Source: a virus
Length of the DNA stretch: 22,262 nucleotides
IMG/VR virus record: IMGVR_UViG_3300020122_000134
Span: 1-22,262 of that record
Direction: 5' to 3' (one strand)
Shown: piece after piece, positions 13,551-20,198 of the stretch
Layout of the letters: every line of letters starts with the position of its first letter
Numbering within the stretch: the first letter of the stretch is position 1
Made by a program: the position numbers and the translations under genes
Notes under the pieces: model-generated
The model's input: only the letters and a program-made list of their open reading frames with translations
What the model was told of the DNA's origin: nothing
Databases searched by the model: none

Positions 13551-13855
13551 GCAAGTTTGGAGAGCCTTGGGCAAAAGTTCAAGAACAGTATTGTGCCGTG
13601 CGCGCCGCCAACGGTGACGATGTTGTTACTGGCAACGGCGATGACATGGGTTACGTTGACGTGCCCGAAGAATATCGAAATAGGATGCTCGCCTGTGTCA
13701 ACGCCCTCGCCGGAATTGCCGATCCGGGGGCTTGGGTGGAGGCGGTAAAGGAACTAATTCGCTGCACCGATCCAGCAGAAGACGGCGACATGGCCCGCGT
13801 CCTCGCCAAACTCACCAAAGCGGAGGGGAAGAATGATCTGCGTTCATTGTCATAA
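13547..13855 (+). CDS. Conserved small phage protein, 102 aa
   Basis: The GTG start at 13547 overlaps the previous stop and has GGAGGG just upstream. The product (FGEPWAK at the start, then EYRNRMLACVNALAGIADPGAWV) matches a common small phage family with the 'RMLACVNACAGIPDP' signature. Function is unknown. It ends 22 bases inside the next gene. Confidence 0.7.
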   Translation: MSKFGEPWAKVQEQYCAVRAANGDDVVTGNGDDMGYVDVPEEYRNRMLACVNALAGIADPGAWVEAVKELIRCTDPAEDGDMARVLAKLTKAEGKNDLRSLS

Positions 13856-14072
13856 GCCGCTACGGGATGAAATCGAATCCCTCTGCCGCGAGAACGCTGC
13901 GTTGAGGGAGGCGTTGCGAGCATCGCACGACGCATGGAAAACGGTACAATATACTAAGGAAGAAGTATCGCCCAGCTTTAGAGGAAACGCCGCTAACGAA
14001 GCGAATAAAATTCGTACCCTCCTCACCGGAGCGAACCCCCCGATCCCCCGAGGGCAGAATGAGAATGAGTGA
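13833..14072 (+). CDS. Small coiled-coil protein with N-terminal Cys motif, 79 aa
   Basis: ATG 13833 has CGGAGGGG upstream at 13821-13828. The N-terminus MICVHCHKPL is a half zinc knuckle (C-x2-C-H), followed by a leucine/alanine/glutamate heptad run (residues about 12-35, ESLCRENAALREALRAS). It is predicted to dimerise. The C-terminus is Pro-rich. Function unknown; typical of accessory phage genes. Confidence 0.65.
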   Translation: MICVHCHKPLRDEIESLCRENAALREALRASHDAWKTVQYTKEEVSPSFRGNAANEANKIRTLLTGANPPIPRGQNENE

Positions 14073-14409
14073 ACTAACCTGCAAGTGCGGAGAGATCAAA
14101 GAATTTCCCAGCCTCGGATATCATTGGCTTGACGAGTTAACATGCACGCTTCATGGAACCGTGCGTTGCGGCAAATGGGTACCCGTTATAGAAGAAGGCG
14201 ACCCCACCCCCGAGGAAACGATTGCGTGGGTTGAGAAGAATCGGCCACACATTGTTCCGCCGTCGCTCACTTCACACGGATTATGGATTGTCGGTCTACA
14301 ACCGGGGAATATCGCGTTTTCTGGCCGCACCTTAGTCGCAGCGTGTCATTTTGCAATGAGGAGGAGGAGAGGCAAAAAAGAAGAGAAAGCGGAGAGGAGA
14401 ATCCCATGA
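14059..14409 (+). CDS. Cysteine-containing protein of unknown function, 116 aa
   Basis: AGGG at about 14051-14054 precedes ATG 14059 (ATG 14065 is an alternative), inside the end of the previous gene. Near the start are TCKCGE and later LTCTLHGTVRCGKW, giving four to five cysteines that could bind zinc. The last 17 residues are very basic (RRRRGKKEEKAERR), because the DNA there also carries the next gene's purine-rich ribosome-binding site. No family recognised. Confidence 0.65.
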   Translation: MRMSELTCKCGEIKEFPSLGYHWLDELTCTLHGTVRCGKWVPVIEEGDPTPEETIAWVEKNRPHIVPPSLTSHGLWIVGLQPGNIAFSGRTLVAACHFAMRRRRGKKEEKAERRIP

Positions 14410-14816
14410 CCCCGAAACCTAGCAAGGAGGCGATGGAGTTGCTTCTGTGTCCGTTCTGCGGCGCAGCGGCAGACTCCCCTTGGGCATGTTTTTGGGACGG
14501 TGTGGTGCGTACTCAATGCACCGATACGACCTACACATGCCCAATCAAATACATCATGATGACGCCCACTGAATGGAACACCAGGGCTCACGCCTCCAAG
14601 TACGAAAAGATTGCGAGGGAGGGAAACGAGGCGCTGCGAGAAGCGAAACTAGAAACTTGGGTAGCGACAAATCCACAGGGCGGCTGCGATATAAGAATTT
14701 CCTGCTCCTGTTTACACATTGATCTGGAAATATTTTGGGTCAAAGGGGAAAAAGAAACGCATTCCCCAGACTGCCCCGCCCGCCCCTGGGCCGAATTGAT
14801 CGGGGGTGGGGAATGA
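14406..14816 (+). CDS. Lar-like restriction-alleviation zinc-ribbon protein, 136 aa
   Basis: The N-terminal domain has LLCPFCGAAA (C15, C18), a second pair of cysteines (C38, C45) and EWNTR at 56-60. This is the order of the Lar-type small zinc-ribbon family (CPFCG...C..C...WN.R), whose founding member lowers type I restriction by promoting methylation. The C-terminal half (85-136) has more cysteines (GGCDIRISCSC, SPDCPARPW) and is not typical of Lar. The anti-restriction role is inferred; most family members are untested. ATG 14406 overlaps the previous stop and follows a GGAGAGGAGA ribosome-binding region. Confidence 0.65.
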   Translation: MTPKPSKEAMELLLCPFCGAAADSPWACFWDGVVRTQCTDTTYTCPIKYIMMTPTEWNTRAHASKYEKIAREGNEALREAKLETWVATNPQGGCDIRISCSCLHIDLEIFWVKGEKETHSPDCPARPWAELIGGGE

Positions 14817-15040
14817 TGACGAGGGAGAGGCTGGTTGCTCTAGAAGGCGCATTAACTATTCGCAATTCCACTGAAGCCGAATGTCAGGAATTGATCGCTG
14901 AAGTGGGTAGGATGCGGGCGGCGTTGGCGCAAATTGAAGCTCGCACAAAAAGTAAAGAGAAACGGTTTTCCAAAGAAACAATGCTGACCGTCTTCTTGAT
15001 TGCACACAAAGCCCTCGGAGCCGACGATGAAGAAGGGTAA
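14813..15040 (+). CDS. Small coiled-coil protein, 75 aa
   Basis: The start is ATG 14813, overlapping the previous stop (ATGA); ATG 14816 is equally possible. GGGGTGGGG lies just upstream. Product MMTRERLVALEGALTIRN continues with an amphipathic, charged helix (ECQELIAEVGRMRAALAQIEA), predicted coiled coil. No family recognised. Confidence 0.6.
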   Translation: MMTRERLVALEGALTIRNSTEAECQELIAEVGRMRAALAQIEARTKSKEKRFSKETMLTVFLIAHKALGADDEEG

Positions 15041-15212
15041 GGGGAGCGACATTTGTGTCTGTGGGCATAGGCGCGGGTTACATATCGCCAATAAAGGAGG
15101 CTGTCTTCATCATTGGTGGAAAGGGCCTGAGTCCCCGCCTTGGGGGTATGTTTATTGTCCATGTGACTGTTTCAAGAAACGCCCCACCCCAAAGAAGGAG
15201 AAAGCGAGATGA
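15027..15212 (+). CDS. Small cysteine/histidine-rich zinc-binding protein, 61 aa
   Basis: ATG 15027 has GGAG at 15017-15020. The product has ICVCGHRRGLH (residues 9-19), GGCLHHWW and YCPCDCF, a compact C-x-C-x-H...C-x-H...C-x-C-x-C set that is likely a zinc-binding fold of the type seen in many small phage proteins. The tail is basic (KKRPTPKKEK). It overlaps both neighbours. Function unknown. Confidence 0.65.
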   Translation: MKKGKGSDICVCGHRRGLHIANKGGCLHHWWKGPESPPWGYVYCPCDCFKKRPTPKKEKAR

Positions 15213-15646
15213 GTCCAGACTACTCAGAGTATCCATCTACAGATACCGCACCCTGTCCGCGCTGTATGATGCCGCGGACAGATGGTGGACGACGCGCACA
15301 CACTTGCAGACCTGTCACGTCTGTTGTAGCAGCCGATCCGGGGCCGCCAATCCCGCAACAAGATGAACTGCCAAAATTCTCCGCAACCGAATTGGCTGAG
15401 GCGATGCAGTTCGCAAGCATAGTGATCCGGCTCGCACAGAGCACTCCGCAAGATGCCAAGTGTAATGATACCGTGATGAAACTCCAATCCGCCGCGCGCT
15501 TCATCGCGGCAAGTGCGGAGGGATGGAACAAGATTGCTGAAATGGCACCTTCCGTTGAAGCGGAACGAATGGGAAACGGGCCATATCTTGGTTGCGCGAT
15601 GCTGGAGATCGCCACCAAAATCCTCACCACTTACTTGAGGCTCTGA
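15209..15646 (+). CDS. Protein with N-terminal zinc knuckle and helical domain, 145 aa
   Basis: The start overlaps the previous stop (ATGA) behind AAGGAG. PCPRCMMPR (15-23) with later HTC suggests a zinc knuckle. After a Pro-rich linker (ADPGPPIPQQDELP) follows a helical domain (about 55-145) with no motif that I recognise. Confidence 0.6.
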   Translation: MSPDYSEYPSTDTAPCPRCMMPRTDGGRRAHTCRPVTSVVAADPGPPIPQQDELPKFSATELAEAMQFASIVIRLAQSTPQDAKCNDTVMKLQSAARFIAASAEGWNKIAEMAPSVEAERMGNGPYLGCAMLEIATKILTTYLRL

Positions 15647-15904
15647 ATGAGCACGCTGCGTGGAGGGCGCGACAAACCGCATCGTAAGCTGAAAATTGAG
15701 ACGCCCCAAATGTCGCCGCACATTGTAGAATTCATTTGCCAACTAAAAGAAATCCACCGTGAATTTGGGCGCGAAGGGGCTTTGCGCTTTATCGCAGAGA
15801 CAGAAGCCAGAGATGCGTTGCCGAAAGGTTCTCTGAAGCGCTTTATGTCGCTTTTCAGTGCCGAAAATTCACCCTGCGAAGCCGAAGGAGCATTTACTCT
15901 ATGA
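15647..15904 (+). CDS. Small basic-helical protein of unknown function, 85 aa
   Basis: The ATG directly abuts the previous stop (TGA-ATG). The product starts with a basic stretch (RGGRDKPHRKLKIE), then helices (IVEFICQLKEIHREFGREGALRFI). DNA binding is possible by composition only. Its stop overlaps the next start. Confidence 0.6.
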   Translation: MSTLRGGRDKPHRKLKIETPQMSPHIVEFICQLKEIHREFGREGALRFIAETEARDALPKGSLKRFMSLFSAENSPCEAEGAFTL

Positions 15905-16302
15905 CCCACACCCTCTCAAGCGCGATCCGCGCGGCGGCGGAAGAGATTGGCGAAAATATGGGCAATGACTTAGTCGCTCCCATAGAAGAGCTTATAACTC
16001 GTCATCTCTCCCCAATCCTCGACCCCTCGGTGGGTGATGAAGCGACGCGGGCGGCAGAGCAGATTGGCGAGATACATCCTGCAAACATCTATCTAAGCAT
16101 GGGAGATCGTGCTGCGGCAGAGCGCATCATCCAACTCGCCATCTCCCAATCCCAAGCGCCGTTGGTGGAGAGGGTCGGGATACTCGAAGCAGAAGTTACC
16201 TTTTGGCGGGACACGGCCAATCGAAACAATGAGCGTGTTTGTGAACTGCTAGAAAACTCGCTCAGAGTCCGCCAAGCCCTCACGCCAAAGGAGAAGGTAT
16301 GA
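15901..16302 (+). CDS. Small phage protein with repeated AAA-E-I helices, 133 aa
   Basis: Begins MTHTLSSAIRAAAEEIGENM; similar units recur at TRAAEQIGEI and AAAERIIQLAI, so the N-terminal two thirds look like a repeated short helix ending in a coiled-coil (GILEAEVTFWRDTANRNNERVCELLEN). Proteins of this build are frequent in the accessory regions of phages of Alpha- and Betaproteobacteria. Function unknown. Confidence 0.6.
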   Translation: MTHTLSSAIRAAAEEIGENMGNDLVAPIEELITRHLSPILDPSVGDEATRAAEQIGEIHPANIYLSMGDRAAAERIIQLAISQSQAPLVERVGILEAEVTFWRDTANRNNERVCELLENSLRVRQALTPKEKV

Positions 16303-16502
16303 CGCAGTGCGCGAATTGCAACGCACCTATGACTGACGAGGCGCGTCGAGAAATTCGCCTATTTGCTCGTTTCTGCCGAGAGCAAGCACGCGATCCGATT
16401 CAAACGCTGATCCGTTGGTGGAAGTACGAAGGTTTTACGTCCAAAGAACAAGCTTGGCGATACGCGCAGGCAAAGGTGAAGGCGCAAAAGGAGAGGGTAT
16501 GA
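16299..16502 (+). CDS. Small zinc-knuckle/basic protein, 67 aa
   Basis: ATG overlaps the previous stop. CANCNAPM (4-11) is a C-x2-C knuckle, followed by an arginine-rich helix with aromatics (REIRLFARFCREQARDP, IRWWKYEGF) and a basic tail. Probably nucleic-acid binding. Unknown family. Confidence 0.6.
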   Translation: MTQCANCNAPMTDEARREIRLFARFCREQARDPIQTLIRWWKYEGFTSKEQAWRYAQAKVKAQKERV

Positions 16503-16849
16503 CCCCCACCAATTTCCTAGCCCCGATCAAGGAGAGGCTGAAGAAGGCGACGCCGGGGCCGTGGGTTCATACTCGGCATTCTAATTCTTTGATCGGAATT
16601 CTGCCACATACCGTGGTTGGGAAAGACGATCTGGCGCAAGTTTGTCAACCTTCGGGACGCGAGGAACAGAAAGCCAACGCCGACCTAATCGCCCATGCTC
16701 CCACCGACCTCTCCCGCCTGATTGAGGTGGTGGAGGCGCAGGCGGAAGTGATTACAAGATTTAAAGAATCTGAAATGGCGACTTCTGGATGGGACGATTC
16801 GCTGCTTGAACACGCAATTCAAAAACTCACCACCCTTTTGGGAGGATGA
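16499..16849 (+). CDS. Ea22-like phage protein, 116 aa
   Basis: MTPTNFLAPIKERL, the 'ATPGPW' motif (17-22), and NADLIAHAPTDLSRLIEVVE (about 60-79) are the signature of the Ea22-like group of lambdoid and related accessory proteins, which have no proven role. The C-terminal 40 residues are a coiled-coil-like helix. The start overlaps the previous stop; GGAGAG precedes it. Confidence 0.7.
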   Translation: MTPTNFLAPIKERLKKATPGPWVHTRHSNSLIGILPHTVVGKDDLAQVCQPSGREEQKANADLIAHAPTDLSRLIEVVEAQAEVITRFKESEMATSGWDDSLLEHAIQKLTTLLGG

Positions 16850-16850
16850 T

Positions 16851-17228
16851 ATGGGGACGCGCCTTCTCCAAGGAGCCCAAATGAGCTTGCTCAAGCGGGT
16901 GTGGGGGTGGATTGATGGGTGGGAATTGCTGATATTTAAAGCGCGTATCGGTGCCTTTTTGAGCCTTCCAGAAAGATACCGATATAATATAATCCCGCGC
17001 AATCGGTCGCGTTTTTGGAGGAGTTCTCTCTGCCTTCTCCTCCTCGCCGGGGGATTGCTGGGAGGGTGCATTGATACGGAGAGCCAGAACTGGAAAGACC
17101 TCCAGAAAGGTTTCAAATGTGTCAACGGATGGGCGTACAAACTTATAGATAGAGGCGCGGTGCTGATTCTTGATCCTGATGCAAAACCTATGTCCTGCGC
17201 CAAGTGGCGCGCTCAGCAGCCCAAATAA
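16851..17228 (+). CDS. Lipoprotein-like protein, spanin candidate, 125 aa
   Basis: ATG 16851 has GGAGG at 16841-16845. Residues 59-73 are hydrophobic and end in LLGGC (lipobox-like, Cys 73), after a basic, aromatic region. The mature part would be about 50 residues with two more cysteines. The long N-terminal stretch before the hydrophobic segment is unusual for a lipoprotein; a membrane anchor is the alternative. Position just ahead of the holin and endolysin genes suggests a lysis accessory such as a spanin, but this is inference. Confidence 0.55.
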   Translation: MGTRLLQGAQMSLLKRVWGWIDGWELLIFKARIGAFLSLPERYRYNIIPRNRSRFWRSSLCLLLLAGGLLGGCIDTESQNWKDLQKGFKCVNGWAYKLIDRGAVLILDPDAKPMSCAKWRAQQPK

Positions 17229-17257
17229 ATCCCGCACTCACGCGAAAAGGAGGGGAG

Positions 17258-17494
17258 ATGCAAGCAATCATTATCAGCAACATTGAGGCTCAAGACTTGA
17301 TGCGGCGTATTAAGCTCAAAATGTTCCACATTGAAAAAGCACTCCCAACGATGTGCGAATACGAAAAGACTCGCCCTGGCGTTGGTCTAGAGCAGGCTGC
17401 ACAGAGTGTTTTGCGTGACATGCATCGTCGCTTTCATTACGAAGTGACACGTTGGCTCCAAGAGATGGGCGCAACTGAAACATTCGAAGCCTAA
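17258..17494 (+). CDS. Small protein of unknown function, 78 aa
   Basis: AAAAGGAGGGGAG (17246-17257) precedes ATG 17258. The product starts MQAIIISNIEAQDLMRRIKL and is predicted to be mostly helical, without cysteine motif or membrane segment. It lies between lysis genes, which may be coincidence. Confidence 0.65.
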   Translation: MQAIIISNIEAQDLMRRIKLKMFHIEKALPTMCEYEKTRPGVGLEQAAQSVLRDMHRRFHYEVTRWLQEMGATETFEA

Positions 17495-17545
17495 CCGCCC
17501 CTCTCGGGCCTAAGTTTCGCACTCATTGAGCAAGGTGATGACGAC

Positions 17546-17722
17546 ATGGACTGGCAGACTGTTTTGCTTATCGTTACTTCGCCGTTTTGGGGCGGATTCT
17601 TGTTCACGATTGCAATCGTCCTGCTCGACATTGTGGGGGCGATTATCGTTTGCTTCTTTTTGCTGGCTCGGTTTGCTGTCTCTATGGCTGTGGATGCTGT
17701 CCGCGAACGTTTCCGCCGCTGA
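17546..17722 (+). CDS. Holin candidate with two membrane helices, 58 aa
   Basis: Product MDWQTVLLIVTSPFWGGFLF goes straight into a second hydrophobic stretch (TIAIVLLDIVGAIIVCFFLL) and ends in an arginine-rich tail (DAVRERFRR). Two membrane helices, small size and a basic C-terminus fit a small holin that would open the inner membrane for the endolysin. ATG 17546 has AAGGTG at 17532-17537. It overlaps the endolysin gene in another frame. Confidence is moderate because holins have no conserved sequence. Confidence 0.6.
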   Translation: MDWQTVLLIVTSPFWGGFLFTIAIVLLDIVGAIIVCFFLLARFAVSMAVDAVRERFRR

Positions 17723-18125
17723 ACCGGTCGATTTGGTGAGGCTGCGCGATGTCATCTGTGACAAAATCGAAACTGGAAACCGGCCCGACGCTAGAGGAAC
17801 GCCTCCGCATTGGGCTGTCGGCGATGGTGGAAGATCGTTTGGCAAATGCCAGATTCAGTACGCTACCGCTATTGCGATTGGAGGACTTGACCCACGCCGT
17901 GAGGGATTTCCAGCACTTGGAGACCCTGTACGGTCTAAGCATATCGCATACACTATTCTCTTGTGGTGCAATACCGTACGGCACCGCACCACCGTCATTG
18001 GCTTGGCAGCTTGCTATAACGGAACAGCAATGGATTACCCGAGAAGAGACGACCCTCGGCCTAGTTATCGCCGCCTGAGAATCTACGCCGAAGCAGTGGA
18101 ACGCGCTTATAAGGAGAGACAATGA
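17631..18125 (+). CDS. Exported lytic transglycosylase/lysozyme-like endolysin, 164 aa
   Basis: It likely cuts peptidoglycan. After a hydrophobic segment (CWLGLLSLWLWML) and a signal-peptidase-type site (SANVSA-AEP) follows a domain of the type VICDKIETGNRPDA with the probable catalytic Glu in IETG. GDGGRSFGKCQIQY resembles the 'G..G.mQ' segment, and LAACYNG the 'YNGG' segment of transglycosylases. The start is uncertain: TTG 17631 gives an ideal signal peptide (WGRLSF...) but no ribosome-binding site; ATG 17538 or ATG 17694 are alternatives. Export by Sec suggests a signal-arrest or secreted endolysin. The holin frame overlaps its 5' part. Confidence 0.7.
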   Translation: MWGRLSFASFCWLGLLSLWLWMLSANVSAAEPVDLVRLRDVICDKIETGNRPDARGTPPHWAVGDGGRSFGKCQIQYATAIAIGGLDPRREGFPALGDPVRSKHIAYTILLWCNTVRHRTTVIGLAACYNGTAMDYPRRDDPRPSYRRLRIYAEAVERAYKERQ

Positions 18126-18298
18126 ACGTACAAGAAGAAATAACTGAATGCAAAGCAATGCTTAGCAAGCAACCACAGACGCTTTTCCATATTGCTCTGT
18201 CGGGACTGCTTCAAAAAGCGTCTAAAGAGATTGACCGTCTACGCCGCGAGATTGCGATTCTCGATCCGAATCATCCGGAGGTGCAGCGTGGCAAGTGA
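18122..18298 (+). CDS. Small coiled-coil protein, 58 aa
   Basis: ATG 18122 overlaps the endolysin stop (ATGA), behind AAGGAGAG. Product MNVQEEITECKAMLSKQPQT is followed by a hydrophobic-charged helix (FHIALSGLLQKASKEIDRLRREIAIL). It is predicted coiled coil. Function unknown; its stop lies inside the nuclease gene's start. Confidence 0.6.
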   Translation: MNVQEEITECKAMLSKQPQTLFHIALSGLLQKASKEIDRLRREIAILDPNHPEVQRGK

Positions 18299-18674
18299 AT
18301 CCGCGTTCCAAAAACAGATTCTCCGGCGGTTACGTGCCGTGGGGGACGCGCACAAGCACACGGATGCGCAGGCCGGGGTGCCCGATATCAGTTTTACATT
18401 GCGTAGCAATGGGAAGCTGATGCCATTAGATGGCTGGATCGAGCTCAAAGAAGGCGCGGGGGAATGGCTCTCGAAAGAACAAGCACTGTGGATGCGCAAA
18501 CGGGGTGGGGCCGGTGCTGTGTGCTACATGATGCGGCTGGAGGGACGCTGGGTGCATCTGTGGTGGTGGACAGAGGCGATTAAGCACGAGAAGTCGACCT
18601 TGGCCTGGGCTGCATACCCATCGGCGATAGACCTGGCAGAAACGTTGAGAGAGGTGGCGCATGCGAACGCTTGA
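18288..18674 (+). CDS. VRR-NUC domain nuclease, PD-(D/E)XK fold, 128 aa
   Basis: The catalytic set is GVPD (D33), WIELK (E52, K54) and SKEQALWMRKRG (Q65), matching small stand-alone VRR-NUC nucleases of phages, which are thought to process branched or damaged DNA. The length fits the family. The GTG start at 18288 is supported by the full Shine-Dalgarno GGAGGTG (18277-18283). It overlaps the previous gene by 11 bases. Likely substrate is a replication or packaging intermediate; this is inference from the family. Confidence 0.85.
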   Translation: MASESAFQKQILRRLRAVGDAHKHTDAQAGVPDISFTLRSNGKLMPLDGWIELKEGAGEWLSKEQALWMRKRGGAGAVCYMMRLEGRWVHLWWWTEAIKHEKSTLAWAAYPSAIDLAETLREVAHANA

Positions 18675-18912
18675 AGAAGCTGGGAGAAATGTTGATTGGG
18701 AAACGTGGAGAAAAGAATTTGCACTGCATCCGGTTATCGCCCCATGCCACCCCGGCGGTAATTGGACAGAGCAAGGCAAGCCTTGGCCATTGAATGGCAC
18801 AAAGCCTGGCATTGTTACAGGCGTCAATACGTTCTGGGCAGAACGCCAATGCACAAGTTGCTGGCGCTACGGGTGGCCAATTGAACATGCAGAGGGATGT
18901 ATGTGCGCCTGA
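18661..18912 (+). CDS. Protein of unknown function with C-terminal cysteines, 83 aa
   Basis: ATG 18661 follows GAGAGGTGG. MRTLEEAGRNVDWETWRKEF opens a helical part; the end has CTSCWRYG and EGCMCA, a four-Cys arrangement that could bind zinc. It overlaps the nuclease gene by 14 bases. No family recognised. Confidence 0.6.
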   Translation: MRTLEEAGRNVDWETWRKEFALHPVIAPCHPGGNWTEQGKPWPLNGTKPGIVTGVNTFWAERQCTSCWRYGWPIEHAEGCMCA

Positions 18913-18959
18913 GTGAGTTTCGCGGATCTTCTACAACTAACCGGGGATGAGGTGCGATT

Positions 18960-19130
18960 ATGATCACGCTATATCTACTGGTGATCGTGGCAACCAGCGG
19001 CGGAATTACCAGTATCGGACCGTATTCACAGACTGCGTGTGAGGTGGCCAAAGCGGCAGTGATGACGTCAGTCGTTTCTGCGCGTGCGGTTTGCGTGCCT
19101 CTACCAGCCGTACAAGGGGGCGTGCGATGA
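18960..19130 (+). CDS. Small exported or membrane protein, 56 aa
   Basis: ATG 18960 has GAGGTGCG at 18949-18956. The first 11 residues (MITLYLLVIVA) are hydrophobic, then a Gly/Ser-rich stretch and a part with two cysteines (C27 in TACEVA, C45 in AVCVPLP). It resembles small phage periplasmic proteins with a short N-terminal anchor. Stop overlaps the next start. Confidence 0.55.
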   Translation: MITLYLLVIVATSGGITSIGPYSQTACEVAKAAVMTSVVSARAVCVPLPAVQGGVR

Positions 19131-19414
19131 GCTTCGATAAACAAACCATCGAGCATGGTGAGACATACGTCGGGACAACGCATGGTGAGATGTGGGGCGT
19201 TGGGTGGTATCGCATCGCGCACCCGCAAGGGCTGGTGTGGCATAAAGGCGGGCAGAAATGGATGAAGGTCAGGGTAGAGGGGGTTGAGCAGACACTGCCT
19301 GTGGTGCTCGGGGCGTGCACCGGGTTCAGGTACGGCGGGGAAATATGGCATGGGCCATTTAGAGTGCCGGATGAACGGGAGAATATATGTCAGAGGTGCT
19401 TGACCCTTGGCTAG
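19127..19414 (+). CDS. Protein of unknown function, 95 aa
   Basis: ATG 19127 overlaps the previous stop, behind AAGGGGG. Product is rich in Gly, Trp and His (MWGVGWYRIAHPQG, HKGGQKWMK) and ends with two cysteines (NICQRCL). Beta-rich by composition. No family recognised. Confidence 0.6.
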   Translation: MSFDKQTIEHGETYVGTTHGEMWGVGWYRIAHPQGLVWHKGGQKWMKVRVEGVEQTLPVVLGACTGFRYGGEIWHGPFRVPDERENICQRCLTLG

Positions 19415-19740
19415 ACCCAGATGATGCAGAGCCTGTGTGGGTGATGCGGTGCAGACTGGAAGTGTATCATTGGGGAAATGGCCACGTGAAATTAGATATG
19501 CGTGCAGTAGACTTCGGCACCGGATGGCCGTCGTACAAGCTCAATACAGCGAAAAAGACGCTTAGCGGATTAAGTTATGTATACCACCCGTTCATAGGAA
19601 CAGTGATATCGCTTGATGGATTACGGCCGATTGATTTAAAGCTACTACGTGAAGGCACTATGACGGATAGGCTGCGTGATGTAATACCATGGGATGATTT
19701 TATGTGCGGGACGAACGTGACAGAGGCGATTGGTGGATGA
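19387..19740 (+). CDS. Protein of unknown function, 117 aa
   Basis: ATG 19387 follows GGGAG and overlaps the previous gene by 28 bases. The product is acidic at the start (SEVLDPWLDPDDAEP) and contains a mixed alpha/beta core (LDMRAVDFGTGWPSYKL). The second half is noticeably more AT-rich than the terminase genes. No family recognised. Confidence 0.6.
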   Translation: MSEVLDPWLDPDDAEPVWVMRCRLEVYHWGNGHVKLDMRAVDFGTGWPSYKLNTAKKTLSGLSYVYHPFIGTVISLDGLRPIDLKLLREGTMTDRLRDVIPWDDFMCGTNVTEAIGG

Positions 19741-19967
19741 AGATTACCAAGCTACCAGACCAGAAGAATGGGCCACGGCAAAGCGTGATGCTGCATGAGA
19801 CATCGGCAGCATTTCAGTCCGTTGGGGCATGGACACATGGGGTCATCCGCAGTGTGCCGTGGGATGAGGTTGTTGATCCAACACCCGTGGCCAACCAAAA
19901 TGCCTCGGCGGAAAAGCGTCACTCGCGCCAACGTAAAAAAAGCCATAAGAGATCTGGTAACAGCTAA
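19737..19967 (+). CDS. Small protein with basic tail, 76 aa
   Basis: The start overlaps the previous stop (ATGA). Residues 1-55 look protein-like (KLPDQKNGPRQSVMLHETSA, VPWDEVVDPTPV), but the last 20 (EKRHSRQRKKSHKRSGNS) are an extreme basic tail, while a different frame over the same DNA gives a more ordinary sequence (see 19900-20010). A frameshift near 19895 is possible. Confidence 0.55.
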   Translation: MKITKLPDQKNGPRQSVMLHETSAAFQSVGAWTHGVIRSVPWDEVVDPTPVANQNASAEKRHSRQRKKSHKRSGNS

Positions 19968-20010
19968 TATGTTATTACGACTAAGTGGCTGTAATCAGGC
20001 GGGATATTAG
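19900..20010 (+). CDS. Possible overlapping mini-protein, 36 aa
   Basis: Frame +1 relative to the preceding gene gives MPRRKSVTRANVKKAIRDLV followed by TANMLLRLSGCNQAGY, an ordinary basic helical sequence. No ribosome-binding site. It may instead be the true C-terminus of the 19737 gene after a frameshift. Confidence 0.25.
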   Translation: MPRRKSVTRANVKKAIRDLVTANMLLRLSGCNQAGY

Positions 20011-20150
20011 GTATTAGTATTAGCTATAAGGGGCCTCGAGGGGGGTACACATGTTTTTGGTCAGCGGACTAATAGCTAATATTGCTAATATAAAATAGCG
20101 TAGAACCCGCGTGGATACTGAACGAAACCGATATTAGCACCCCCTATTAG
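20005..20150. repeat. Cluster of TATTAG(C)/(G)CTAATA repeats before terS
   Basis: Direct copies of TATTAG start at 20005, 20012 and 20018. Inverted copies (CTAATA) start at 20069, 20076 and 20085, and direct copies return at 20132 and 20145. One further inverted copy (GCTAATA) is at 19963. A G-rich run (GGGGCC...GGGGGG) lies at 20030-20045. The AT-rich gap 20011-20198 has no gene. Such a cluster directly upstream of terS is a candidate packaging site, operator or origin. Confidence 0.75.
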
Positions 20151-20198
20151 GGCCGTTTTGGGCTATTTTCTGGTGCGAAGGCGCGCTAGAGTTGGTCC

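Noticed and set aside
17749-18078. 109-codon open frame inside the endolysin gene
   Set aside because: The overlapping frame carries the signal peptide and transglycosylase-like motifs; this one is a shadow.
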